DNA from: Bacteroidota bacterium
Lineage (GTDB): Bacteria > Bacteroidota > Bacteroidia > Palsa-948
Direction of reading: 5' to 3'
Assembly (NCBI GenBank): GCA_023251675.1
Contig: JAHEYJ010000006.1
Location: 1 to 51,240 of the forward strand
DNA length: 51,240 nucleotides
Positions 17,004 through 25,591 of this stretch are shown here, one piece after another (the first letter of the stretch is position 1; each line of letters begins with the position of its first letter). The notes beneath the pieces are model-generated. The model saw nothing but the letters and a program-made list of their open reading frames with translations. It had not been told where the DNA came from and searched no databases. Made by a program: the position numbers and the translations under genes.

Positions 17004-17021
17004 TATCCCCAATTTGTTTAT

Positions 17022-17999
17022 ATGAAAACAATCCAATTCCGAGAAGCCCTCCGTGAAGCCATGAGCGAAGAAATGCGCCGGGATGAACGTGTTTTTTTAA
17101 TTGGAGAAGAAGTAGCGGAGTACAACGGCGCTTACAAAGTGAGCCAGGGAATGCTGGCGGAGTTCGGCCCCAAAAGGGTGGTGGATACTCCAATTGCTGA
17201 ACTGGGTTTTACAGGCATCAGTGTCGGTGCCGCAATGAACGGGCTTCGTCCCATCGTTGAGTTCATGACCTTTAATTTTTCTCTTGTTGCCATAGACCAG
17301 ATCATAAACAGCGCTTCAAAAATGCTGAACATGAGCGGTGGACAGTTTCCGGTCCCGATTGTGTTTCGCGGAGCTACCGGTTCGGCAGGGCAGCTGGGTG
17401 CACAGCACTCCAACGCGTTTGATTCGTGGTATGCCAACTGCCCGGGGTTAAAAGTGGTGGTGCCCTCCAATCCGGCGGATGCAAAAGGACTGTTGAAATC
17501 CGCTATTCGCGATAACGACCCGGTGATCTTCATGGAAAGCGAGCAGATGTACGGTGATAAAGGCGAAGTTCCTGAAGGAGAATACCTTATTCCGATTGGC
17601 GTGGCGGAGATCAAACGAACCGGAACCGATGTTACCATTGTTAGTTTCGGAAAGATCCTGAAAGAAGTATATAAAGCCGCCGACGAACTGACCAAAGAAA
17701 ACATTTCAGCCGAAGTCATAGACCTGCGGACCATCCGTCCCATTGATTATGCAGCGGTAATTGAATCTGTCAAAAAGACCAACCGGCTTGTTGTGGTGGA
17801 AGAGGCCTGGCCGCTGGCTGCAATTTCCTCGGAGATTGCTTATCATGTTCAGAAAAATGCTTTTGATTACCTGGATGCGCCCGTATTGAGGATCAATTCA
17901 GCCGATGTCCCCCTTTCGTATGCTTCCACTCTTATTGAACCTGCCTTGCCAAATGCCGGAAAGATTATCAGGGCGGTGAAAGACGTGATGTATTTGTGA
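17022..17999 (+). CDS. pdhB: pyruvate dehydrogenase E1 component, beta subunit
   Basis: The beta half of the thiamine-diphosphate-dependent E1 of the pyruvate dehydrogenase complex. Visible signatures are the cofactor glutamate region FLIGEEVAEYNGAYKV, DTPIAELGFTGISVGAA, RGATGSAGQLGAQHSN and the C-terminal transketolase domain (VIDLRTIRPID, VVVEEAWPLA). I use ATG 17022 (325 residues) rather than the track's TTG because a promoter box lies between them. The alpha subunit is not adjacent. LipB and LipA, which lipoylate the E2 partner of this complex, are encoded later in the window. Confidence 0.95.
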   Translation: MKTIQFREALREAMSEEMRRDERVFLIGEEVAEYNGAYKVSQGMLAEFGPKRVVDTPIAELGFTGISVGAAMNGLRPIVEFMTFNFSLVAIDQIINSASKMLNMSGGQFPVPIVFRGATGSAGQLGAQHSNAFDSWYANCPGLKVVVPSNPADAKGLLKSAIRDNDPVIFMESEQMYGDKGEVPEGEYLIPIGVAEIKRTGTDVTIVSFGKILKEVYKAADELTKENISAEVIDLRTIRPIDYAAVIESVKKTNRLVVVEEAWPLAAISSEIAYHVQKNAFDYLDAPVLRINSADVPLSYASTLIEPALPNAGKIIRAVKDVMYL

Positions 18000-18051
18000 G
18001 CTAAGTCAAAAGGGCATAAGTCAAAATTCAAAAGAAGCAGCAGGCTACTAT

Positions 18052-18408
18052 TTATTTCTTCTTCAGATCGCAGGTCCCAACTAGTTTTCCATTGTAGAAT
18101 TTGCTGATCTTGATAAGATTTCCATCCGGGTCGTATTTGAAATGAAGGCCATAGATGAAGTAGAATTTGCTGAAGTATCCGCACTGCCCTATCTTATTTT
18201 GAAAATTATAGAGGCGGTTCCATCCGTCTCCGGTAAAATCGGGAGTATCGGTCTTTGAACCCGGTTTTGGAGGCCATGCCTTGTAAATGGAGTCGCAGTT
18301 GCATGAAATCAGTTTTAATGAATCCGATCTGTTGAACTTCCCTTTCGTTTGCGCTCTGACTGAGAAACTTGCGAAAATGATTATGAAGAGGAGCGTTATG
18401 GATTTCAT
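18052..18408 (-). CDS. secreted protein of unknown function
   Basis: 118 residues when started at ATG 18408; the longer track ORF adds an unlikely AT-rich leader. MKSITLLFIIIFASFSVRAQ is a clear signal peptide with a cleavage site after RAQ. The mature protein has an NCD pair of cysteines, a Trp-Pro-Pro segment (KAWPPKPGSK) and a C-terminal FKYDPDGNLIKISKFYNGKLVG that resembles one MORN/antitoxin-like beta repeat. I do not recognise the family. It is convergent with pdhB and sits alone. Confidence 0.65.
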   Translation of the reverse strand: MKSITLLFIIIFASFSVRAQTKGKFNRSDSLKLISCNCDSIYKAWPPKPGSKTDTPDFTGDGWNRLYNFQNKIGQCGYFSKFYFIYGLHFKYDPDGNLIKISKFYNGKLVGTCDLKKK

Positions 18409-18690
18409 GTTTGTAAAATTACATATATATATATAAATCCTTTTTGATTTGACCACAATCTTTCAAACAGGTATAAAGCCCGGGATAGGACAGGCAGGGT
18501 AATCCATTTCCCGCCAGGCTTCTCCTTACTGATATCTTGTTAGAAACTTTACCCTTTGGTTGAGGAACATCATAGACGTGTTGCAAAAGGAAAATTTATA
18601 TTCGCACAAAATATTTTTCTCCCTTGTACGCTATTCGCTCGATTTCACACCACCGCATCTTGAATTCCAAACTCTAAACTTTTTTTACAA

Positions 18691-19719
18691 ATGAAAAAAC
18701 TTTTACTTACTTCTGTCTTTTGCCTTCTTACTTCTTGCTTCCTTTTTTCCCAGATGGCCGGCAACGCCACTTATAACCAGGCGGCAGAAAACTACAAAGC
18801 CTCGATTTCTGCTGCTCCCAAAGCATCGTACGATCAGAATTACAATTACCAGCAGACACAAACGTATTATACCACCGCTACGGCAAACGCATGGGTTTTG
18901 AATGATTCGGTTTTTGAGTTAAGTGTAAACGCGTTGATGAATGTAAAAGCGAATTCATATGTAGTTCTACTTGGCGTATCGCAGGCAGCGGAGACCATTG
19001 ATTCCTGCCAGCGGATGATCAACGACCGGATCAACAGTTTTATAGCCCAGCTTACGAAGGCAGGAATTAAAAAAGAGGATATTTATGTTGACTTTGTTTC
19101 CCAGGTTCCGGTGTTTGAATATGCTGTTGAAAAAAAGATGTTCAGCAAGAGATACAACGAGATCCCCAGCGGATTTGAGCTGAAGAAAAACATTCACATC
19201 GCGTATAAAAAGAATGAAACCCTGGATGAGATCGTTACCACCGCAGCAAAAAGCGAGATCTACGATATTATCAAAGTAGATTATGTGGTGAGTAATCTTC
19301 AGGCAGTTTATGATTCGCTGCGCCAGGCCTCCATCAAACTGCTTAACCAGAAAGCGGAAGATTACAAGAAAGTAGGAATAAAGTTCAATCCGAAATTCCA
19401 GGTGATGGGAGAAGATGTGCAAAGCATTTATCCGATTGAAAGGTATCGGAACTATACGGCCTTCAACAATTCCTCCCTTCAGGCGCTGAAGAAAAGCGGC
19501 GTGTCGTCAACGAACATCACGTATCAGCCGAAACAGGCCACATTGTATTATGATAAACTGCCTTACAATAATTTCGACATCGTAATTAATCCGAACGTGA
19601 TCGAGCCGGTGGCGCAGTTCACCTATAATCTGAAAGTGAGATATACATACAAAGATGATTACTATCCAAAAGAAAAACCTGTGGTAGTTGCCCCTTTAAC
19701 AACTCCTAAACCGCATTAA
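18691..19719 (+). CDS. exported SIMPL-domain protein
   Basis: 342 residues with an N-terminal signal. LLTSC at residues 12-16 fits a lipobox, but cleavage after FSQ by signal peptidase I is an alternative. The region from about 65 to 250 (VNALMNVKANSYVVLLGVSQ, RINSFIAQLTKAGIKKEDIYVDF, and a second repeat at LLNQKAEDYKKVGIKF) has the SIMPL/DUF541 pattern of periplasmic proteins linked in E. coli to oxidative stress tolerance. The function here is unknown. It precedes the alpha-2-macroglobulin gene on the same strand but is separated from it by a large inverted repeat. Confidence 0.7.
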   Translation: MKKLLLTSVFCLLTSCFLFSQMAGNATYNQAAENYKASISAAPKASYDQNYNYQQTQTYYTTATANAWVLNDSVFELSVNALMNVKANSYVVLLGVSQAAETIDSCQRMINDRINSFIAQLTKAGIKKEDIYVDFVSQVPVFEYAVEKKMFSKRYNEIPSGFELKKNIHIAYKKNETLDEIVTTAAKSEIYDIIKVDYVVSNLQAVYDSLRQASIKLLNQKAEDYKKVGIKFNPKFQVMGEDVQSIYPIERYRNYTAFNNSSLQALKKSGVSSTNITYQPKQATLYYDKLPYNNFDIVINPNVIEPVAQFTYNLKVRYTYKDDYYPKEKPVVVAPLTTPKPH

Positions 19720-19724
19720 TGGTA

Positions 19725-19806
19725 CGAATCATGAATGAAAACGAATATTCGAATGAATTACAAAATACGGGTTGTTATTCGCAGATTCGTTTTCATTCGA
19801 GATTCG
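19725..19806. repeat. 22-bp inverted repeat between the SIMPL and macroglobulin genes
   Basis: Left arm 19725-19746 and right arm 19785-19806 match as inverted copies at 20 of 22 positions, including a perfect 13-bp core AATGAAAACGAAT. The 38-base spacer itself contains CGAATATTCG. There is no T-run. It is followed by low-complexity AACTTTC words up to the next start codon. Confidence 0.65.
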
Positions 19807-19860
19807 AACAACAAATAACTTCTAACTTTCCAACTTTCTAAACCTTTTAAACTTTCTTTA

Positions 19861-22800
19861 ATGAATCGAAAAATGATGTTCTTCCTCGCTGCGATCGTAG
19901 CGATGGGAATTATTTCCATTCCTTTTTTGAAAAAAGGCGGAAATGAAATGCGCGCTGAAAAAATCAATCCTGCTTTCAGCGAGTATATTTCGGCTTTCAC
20001 ATCCGGGTACATTTCAAAACAAAGCACGATCCGGATTTTCCTGGCAAGTGAAGTGGAAGGGGTGGAGCTGAACAAGCCGCTGGAAAATAAACTTTTTGAT
20101 TTCAGCCCGAAGATCGAAGGAACGATCGTTTGGGTTGATAACCGCACGGTTGAATTCCGCCCGAAGAGCAATTTACCTTCCGGACAGAGCTTTGAAGCCA
20201 CTTTTCATCTGTCCAATGTGGCGCAGGTGCCGCATGATTTTGAGGAATTCAATTTTTCTTTTACCGTTATCGTTCAGTCCATGGAAGTGTACATTGACGG
20301 AATGAAAACCATAGACAAAAAAGCCATGATCTGGCAGCGGGTTACCGGGTTAATTAACACGGCGGATGTTGCAGAGAATGCAGATGTGGAAAAGATCCTT
20401 ACTGCAACTGAAGACGGGCGAAAACTGAAAGTGATATGGGAACATGCGGAAGAGAATAAACACCGTTTTGTGATCGACAGCGTAGAGCGGAAGGAAAAAC
20501 CGATGGATGTGATCATTAAATGGTCGGGCAATCCGATCGGCGTTGATGTGAATAATTCCCAAACGTTTACGATTCCGGCATTGGGAGATTTCAAAGTGAT
20601 GGATATTAAAGTAGTGCAGGACCCCGAGCAATATGTTTCGGTTCAGTTCTCCGACCCGCTCCTGGAAAACCAGGTACTGGACGGGCTGATCAGTATCAGC
20701 GGAGGCAGCACCACTTTGAAATTCATAATTGAAGATAATATCGTGAAAGCCTATCCTGCGTCCCGCCAGTCAGGTGTCAGAACCATTTCTGCTGAAGCCG
20801 GAATCAAAAATATTCTCGGCTACCCACTCAAGGCAAAGATGTCGATGGAAGTAATGTTCGAGGAAATCAAACCGCAGATCCAGTTTATCGGTAAAGGTGT
20901 TATTCTTCCCAGTTCCAGTGAAGGATTTGTGCTGCCGTTCCAGGCCGTGAGTTTGAAAGCCGTGGATGTGAAAGTGGTAAAGATCTTTGAAAACAACATT
21001 GCCCAGTTCCTGCAGGTAAATGACCTGGGAGGGGAACGCGAATTAAAACGCGTCGGAAGAATGATCATGAAGAAAACGATCGTGCTGAATCCAAAAACTG
21101 AAATGGACCTTCATCGTTGGAACACGTATTATCTTGATCTCTCCGATCTTGTCAAAACAGAACCCGGCGCCATTTATAAAGTAACGCTGGGATTTCGTAA
21201 AAAGCAGGCTGTTTGCCATTGTGAAGGGGAAACAAAAGAGAAGACCAATCTTACTGAACCGGATGAAGAATTTAATGCGGATGATAACGAAGACGACCAG
21301 GCGCAAAGTTACTATAACGATTACGAATATTACGGAGATGAAGGGTACGACGGAGGTTACGAAGGGGATTATGAGGAAGGAGAGCAATACAATTACAATG
21401 ACAGGGAAAATCCATGCTCCCCTTCATTTTATTATTATAATCATAACCACGAAGTCAGCCGCAGCATTCTTGCTTCGGATCTCGGAATTATTGCAAAGAA
21501 AGGTACCAGTAGCCAGATGACGTTTGTTGTGACTGACCTGAAGACTACCAAACCGCTTTCGGGTGTGAATGTGGAACTGTATAATTACCAGCAGCAATTA
21601 ATTACTTCCGTTAAAACCGACAGAGAGGGAATGGCGCAGCTGGAGGAAATGAAAAAAGTTCCGTTCCTGCTCGTGGCAAAGAACGGAGATCAGCGCGGTT
21701 ATCTTAAACTCGAAGATGGCGCTTCGCTTTCACTCAGTATGTTTGATGTGGGCGGTTCCACGGTTCAGAAAGGACTCAAGGGCTATATTTACGGAGAGCG
21801 CGGCGTATGGCGGCCGGGCGATTCGCTGTTCCTTTCTTTTATGCTTGAAGACAAACAAAAAACATTGCCTGAAAATCACCCGGTAACTTTTGAGCTGAGA
21901 AATCCGAAGTGGCAGGTGGTTAAAAAAATAACCACCACCAAAGGGCTGAACGGTACTTACAGTTTTGTTACGGCTACGGATCAATCAGCGCCTACCGGAA
22001 ACTGGAACGCAAAGGTTACTGTAGGAGGAGCTTCATTCAGCAAAGACATCAAGATAGAAACCATAATGCCCAACCGGCTCAAGATCCATCTGGATTTCGG
22101 AAAGGATAAAATTTATGCCGATGCGGAAAAAACAAAAGGTGAGCTGGAAGTAAAATGGCTCCATGGTGCCATCGCGAAAAATTTACAGGCGCAGGTAGAT
22201 GTAACGCTCAACGAACAAAGCACTTCGTTCAAAGGATATGAGAAATATGTTTTTGATGATCCCACTGCGCGATTTTATTCCGAACAGCAAACGATTTTTG
22301 ACAGCCGCCTTGATGAGAATGGAAAAGCGGAAGTAGTTCCTGAACTGAAAGTAAAATCAACTGCGCCGGGAATGCTGCGCGCCAGCTTTGTATGCCGCGT
22401 GTTTGAAGAAGGCGGAAACTTCAGCATCGACCGGTTCACCCTTCCTTATTCTCCCTATAAATCCTATGTAGGAATTAAAATGCCGGAAGGGGACGGATAC
22501 GCCGGAACATTGGTCACCGACACCAATCACATTATCAATATTGCAACGGTGGATGAAGACGGTAAGCCGATATCAAGGGAAAATCTTACTGTAAAAGTTT
22601 ATAAAGTTCAGTGGCGCTGGTGGTGGGATCATTACGGTGATGATCTTGGACAATATGTAGGAGACGAATATCATCAGCCTTATTTTTCAAAAGAGATCTC
22701 TACTGTGAACGGAAAAGGCCAGTTTGTTCTGCGCGTGAACCGTCCGGATTGGGGACGGTTCCTGGTCCGCGTTACCGATAATGAAAGCGGCCATTCCACC

Positions 22801-25530
22801 GGCCAAACCGTTTATATTGACTGGCCCGCATGGGCCGGACGTTCCCAGAAAGAGGACAGCCAGGGAGCTGCCATCCTGAATTTTACTTCTGATAAAGAAA
22901 AATATGCTGTCAATGATAATATCAAACTCAGCATTCCTTCCGGAGAAGGAGGGCGTGCATTGATTTCTATCGAAACAGGGTCAAAAGTTCTCCAGGCTTT
23001 CTGGGCGGAAACAAAAAAAGGAACTACGGAGGTCTCCATTCCGATAACTGCAGAAATGGCACCGAATGTTTACGCGCACGTAACGCTTGTTCAGCCGACT
23101 GCCCAAACCGCCAACGACCTTCCGATACGGATGTACGGAGTGATCCCGATCTCCGTTGAAGATCCGAATACACATGTCCGCCCGACCATTCAAACAGCGG
23201 AATTCTGGCGGCCGGAAGAAAAAGCAAGCGTAACAGTAGGAGAAGAGAACGGAAAGCCGATGACGTATACACTCGCTATGGTGGATGAAGGCCTTCTGGA
23301 CATCACCCGTTTTGAAACCCCGAATCCGTGGAATAATTTTTATGCACGAGAAGCGCTCGGCGTAAAAACCTGGGATATGTACGACAATGTGATCGGCGCC
23401 TTTGGCGCCATGATGCAGAAACTGCTGGCGATCGGCGGTGACGGTGAAGGTGCAGGAAAAAGCGGAGCAAAAGCAAACCGTTTTAAACCCATGGTGAAAT
23501 TCATCGGGCCGTTCCATCTTGACAAAGGAAAAAAGACAACGCACACGTTCATGATGCCGCAGTATGTGGGGTCCGTGCGTGTCATGGTGGTTGCAGGTGA
23601 ACCGTCGGCCAAACCGGGCGGAAGCGCAGCGTATGGATCCGCGGATAAAACCGTTCCGGTGAAAAAGCCGGTGATGGTGCTTGCAACGTTACCGCGTGTG
23701 GTAGGCCCGAATGAAATTGTGGATCTGCCGGTCACGGTGTTTGCGATGGAAAAAAACATCAGGAACGTAAATGTGGAGGTGCAGGTCAATAAATATTTCA
23801 CTCCGCTGGAAGGGACGAAGAAAAGTATTTCGTTCAAAGAAATAGGCGATGAGGTCATCAACTTCCCGATGAAAATAAATCCGATCCTTGGAATCGGAAA
23901 AGTACGAGTGATCGCTACCAGTGGAAACGAAAAAGCAACGTACGATATCGAAATTGATGTGCGTACGCCGAATCCGAAGATCACCGACTTCATTGAAACG
24001 GTGATCGAACCCGGCAAAACCTGGAACTCGGATTACAAACCAAATGGAATGTCGGGAACCAATAAAGGCACGCTGGAGATTTCCAATATTCCTCCGGTGA
24101 ATCTCGATTATCGTTTGAAATACCTGATCCAGTATCCGCATGGATGCGTGGAGCAAACCACTTCATCGGTTTTTCCGCAGTTGTATCTTTCCGATATCAT
24201 GGAACTCAACAGCGATTTCAAAGCGGCGATAGACAACAACATCAAAGCCGGCATTCGCAGGCTGACCACGTTCCAGACCTCCAGCGGAGGATTTTCGTAT
24301 TGGCCGGGAAATTATGATGCATGCGACTGGGGAACAACGTATGGCGGGCATTTCCTGATCGAAGCGGAAGCAAAGGGATATACACTTCCTGCCGGGTTGC
24401 TTGACAACTGGAAAAAATACCAGAAGAAGATGGCCAACGCCTGGACCTATCATTCAAAAGGATATCAGTATTGGTATTTTAATGATGACCTGGAGCAAGC
24501 GTATCGTCTCTATACACTGGCATTAGCAAAATCACCGGAACTTGGAGCCATGAACCGGTTGCGCGAATCGCCTGAGCTTTCTGTGAATGCGAGATGGCGA
24601 CTGGCCGCTGCTTATGCGCTGGCCGGTCAGCCGGAAGTGGCAAAGCAACTGGTGTATGGTACTTCAACCAAAGTGAATAAGTACACAGAACTTTCCTATA
24701 CCTATGGCTGCAGCGACCGCGATGAAGCCATGATCATTGAAGCGCTTTGCGTTCTGGGCGATTATGTGAAAGCGGCACCGCTGGTGAAAGAACTTTCTGT
24801 TTCACTGAGCAATGGCGGTTACTGGATGAACACGCAGACAACGGCGTACTCGCTCATAGCGGTTTCGCGGTTTGCAAAAACAGGAGGAAGTTCCGGAACG
24901 ATGAGCTTTACTTCATCCATCAACGGTTCTGCTCCTGAAAGCAAGAACACAAAACTTCCTATGTCGCAGATGAACATCGGAATCAAAGGAGCGGAAGCAG
25001 GAAAAGTTTCTGTCACCAATTCTGGAAAAGGAATTTTGTACGCCAGGATTATTCTGGAAGGAATTCCCGAAGCGGGCGATCAAACCTCTTCTGAAAGCAA
25101 TTTGGGAATGGATGTTTCCTATCACACCATGGATGGAAAATCGCTTGACGTTTCCAAACTTGAACAGGGAACGGATTTTTACGCGGAAGTTACCGTTACA
25201 AATGCCGGTCTTAAGAACAACTGGTACAACGAAATGGCGCTCACGCAGATATTTCCTTCCGGATGGGAAATTCACAACACGCGAATGGATGAAACGGAGT
25301 CGGTCATCAAGAGTTCATATCCGACTTACCAGGATATTCGCGATGACAGAGTTTATACATACTTCAATGTGGGAAAAGGTTCGCCCGTAACATTCCGGAT
25401 CATTCTCAACGCAGCATACATCGGTAAATACTATTTGCCGACTGTTCTTTGCGAGGCGATGTATGACAATACCATCAATGCAAGAAAACCCGGCAAGTGG
25501 ATCGAAATTGTGAAGCCGGGAGCTATTTAA
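19861..25530 (+). CDS. bacterial alpha-2-macroglobulin (YfaS/YfhM family) with thioester motif
   Basis: A very large (1889 residues) envelope protein that by family traps attacking proteases through a reactive thioester. It has an N-terminal membrane helix (FFLAAIVAMGIISIPF), MG1-type beta domains, the MG2 segment GLKGYIYGERGVWRPGDSLFLS, the bait/alpha-2 region (YTLAMVDEGLLDITRF), and the thioester motif YPHGCVEQTTSS near residue 1428, followed by the alpha-helical thioester domain. Unusual is a loop at about 455-520 made mostly of Asp, Glu, Tyr, Gly and Asn (for example YEYYGDEGYDGGYEGDYEEG). pbpC follows immediately, the same pairing as in E. coli, suggesting protection or repair of damaged envelope. 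Confidence 0.93.
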   Translation: MNRKMMFFLAAIVAMGIISIPFLKKGGNEMRAEKINPAFSEYISAFTSGYISKQSTIRIFLASEVEGVELNKPLENKLFDFSPKIEGTIVWVDNRTVEFRPKSNLPSGQSFEATFHLSNVAQVPHDFEEFNFSFTVIVQSMEVYIDGMKTIDKKAMIWQRVTGLINTADVAENADVEKILTATEDGRKLKVIWEHAEENKHRFVIDSVERKEKPMDVIIKWSGNPIGVDVNNSQTFTIPALGDFKVMDIKVVQDPEQYVSVQFSDPLLENQVLDGLISISGGSTTLKFIIEDNIVKAYPASRQSGVRTISAEAGIKNILGYPLKAKMSMEVMFEEIKPQIQFIGKGVILPSSSEGFVLPFQAVSLKAVDVKVVKIFENNIAQFLQVNDLGGERELKRVGRMIMKKTIVLNPKTEMDLHRWNTYYLDLSDLVKTEPGAIYKVTLGFRKKQAVCHCEGETKEKTNLTEPDEEFNADDNEDDQAQSYYNDYEYYGDEGYDGGYEGDYEEGEQYNYNDRENPCSPSFYYYNHNHEVSRSILASDLGIIAKKGTSSQMTFVVTDLKTTKPLSGVNVELYNYQQQLITSVKTDREGMAQLEEMKKVPFLLVAKNGDQRGYLKLEDGASLSLSMFDVGGSTVQKGLKGYIYGERGVWRPGDSLFLSFMLEDKQKTLPENHPVTFELRNPKWQVVKKITTTKGLNGTYSFVTATDQSAPTGNWNAKVTVGGASFSKDIKIETIMPNRLKIHLDFGKDKIYADAEKTKGELEVKWLHGAIAKNLQAQVDVTLNEQSTSFKGYEKYVFDDPTARFYSEQQTIFDSRLDENGKAEVVPELKVKSTAPGMLRASFVCRVFEEGGNFSIDRFTLPYSPYKSYVGIKMPEGDGYAGTLVTDTNHIINIATVDEDGKPISRENLTVKVYKVQWRWWWDHYGDDLGQYVGDEYHQPYFSKEISTVNGKGQFVLRVNRPDWGRFLVRVTDNESGHSTGQTVYIDWPAWAGRSQKEDSQGAAILNFTSDKEKYAVNDNIKLSIPSGEGGRALISIETGSKVLQAFWAETKKGTTEVSIPITAEMAPNVYAHVTLVQPTAQTANDLPIRMYGVIPISVEDPNTHVRPTIQTAEFWRPEEKASVTVGEENGKPMTYTLAMVDEGLLDITRFETPNPWNNFYAREALGVKTWDMYDNVIGAFGAMMQKLLAIGGDGEGAGKSGAKANRFKPMVKFIGPFHLDKGKKTTHTFMMPQYVGSVRVMVVAGEPSAKPGGSAAYGSADKTVPVKKPVMVLATLPRVVGPNEIVDLPVTVFAMEKNIRNVNVEVQVNKYFTPLEGTKKSISFKEIGDEVINFPMKINPILGIGKVRVIATSGNEKATYDIEIDVRTPNPKITDFIETVIEPGKTWNSDYKPNGMSGTNKGTLEISNIPPVNLDYRLKYLIQYPHGCVEQTTSSVFPQLYLSDIMELNSDFKAAIDNNIKAGIRRLTTFQTSSGGFSYWPGNYDACDWGTTYGGHFLIEAEAKGYTLPAGLLDNWKKYQKKMANAWTYHSKGYQYWYFNDDLEQAYRLYTLALAKSPELGAMNRLRESPELSVNARWRLAAAYALAGQPEVAKQLVYGTSTKVNKYTELSYTYGCSDRDEAMIIEALCVLGDYVKAAPLVKELSVSLSNGGYWMNTQTTAYSLIAVSRFAKTGGSSGTMSFTSSINGSAPESKNTKLPMSQMNIGIKGAEAGKVSVTNSGKGILYARIILEGIPEAGDQTSSESNLGMDVSYHTMDGKSLDVSKLEQGTDFYAEVTVTNAGLKNNWYNEMALTQIFPSGWEIHNTRMDETESVIKSSYPTYQDIRDDRVYTYFNVGKGSPVTFRIILNAAYIGKYYLPTVLCEAMYDNTINARKPGKWIEIVKPGAI

Positions 25531-25536
25531 TTTTTT

Positions 25537-25577
25537 CCTCCCCCATATCCCCCTCCAGAGGGGGATAAAGGGGGAGG
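25537..25577. repeat. double palindrome between macroglobulin gene and pbpC
   Basis: Outer stem CCTCCCCC (25537-25544) with GGGGGAGG (25570-25577); inner stem ATCCCCCTC (25547-25555) with GAGGGGGAT (25558-25566) around a 2-base loop. It is a long, almost perfect hairpin of C/G runs, the intergenic counterpart of the repeats inside ileS and pbpC. It lies 15 bases before the pbpC GTG and could also affect pbpC translation. Confidence 0.75.
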
Positions 25578-25591
25578 ATTTATATTAACCT

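Noticed and set aside
16977-17021. N-terminal extension of pdhB from the ORF track
   Set aside because: It begins with the -33 TTG and covers the TACATTTG box; ATG 17022 starts the conserved MKTIQFREALREAM.
22981-24017. Long minus-strand ORFs within the macroglobulin gene
   Set aside because: Shadows of a long, well-supported plus-strand gene; composition is that of antisense reading.
25537-25577. Plain transcription terminator after the macroglobulin gene
   Set aside because: There is no T-run after the stem on the plus strand, and related hairpins occur inside genes, so repeat element is the better call.
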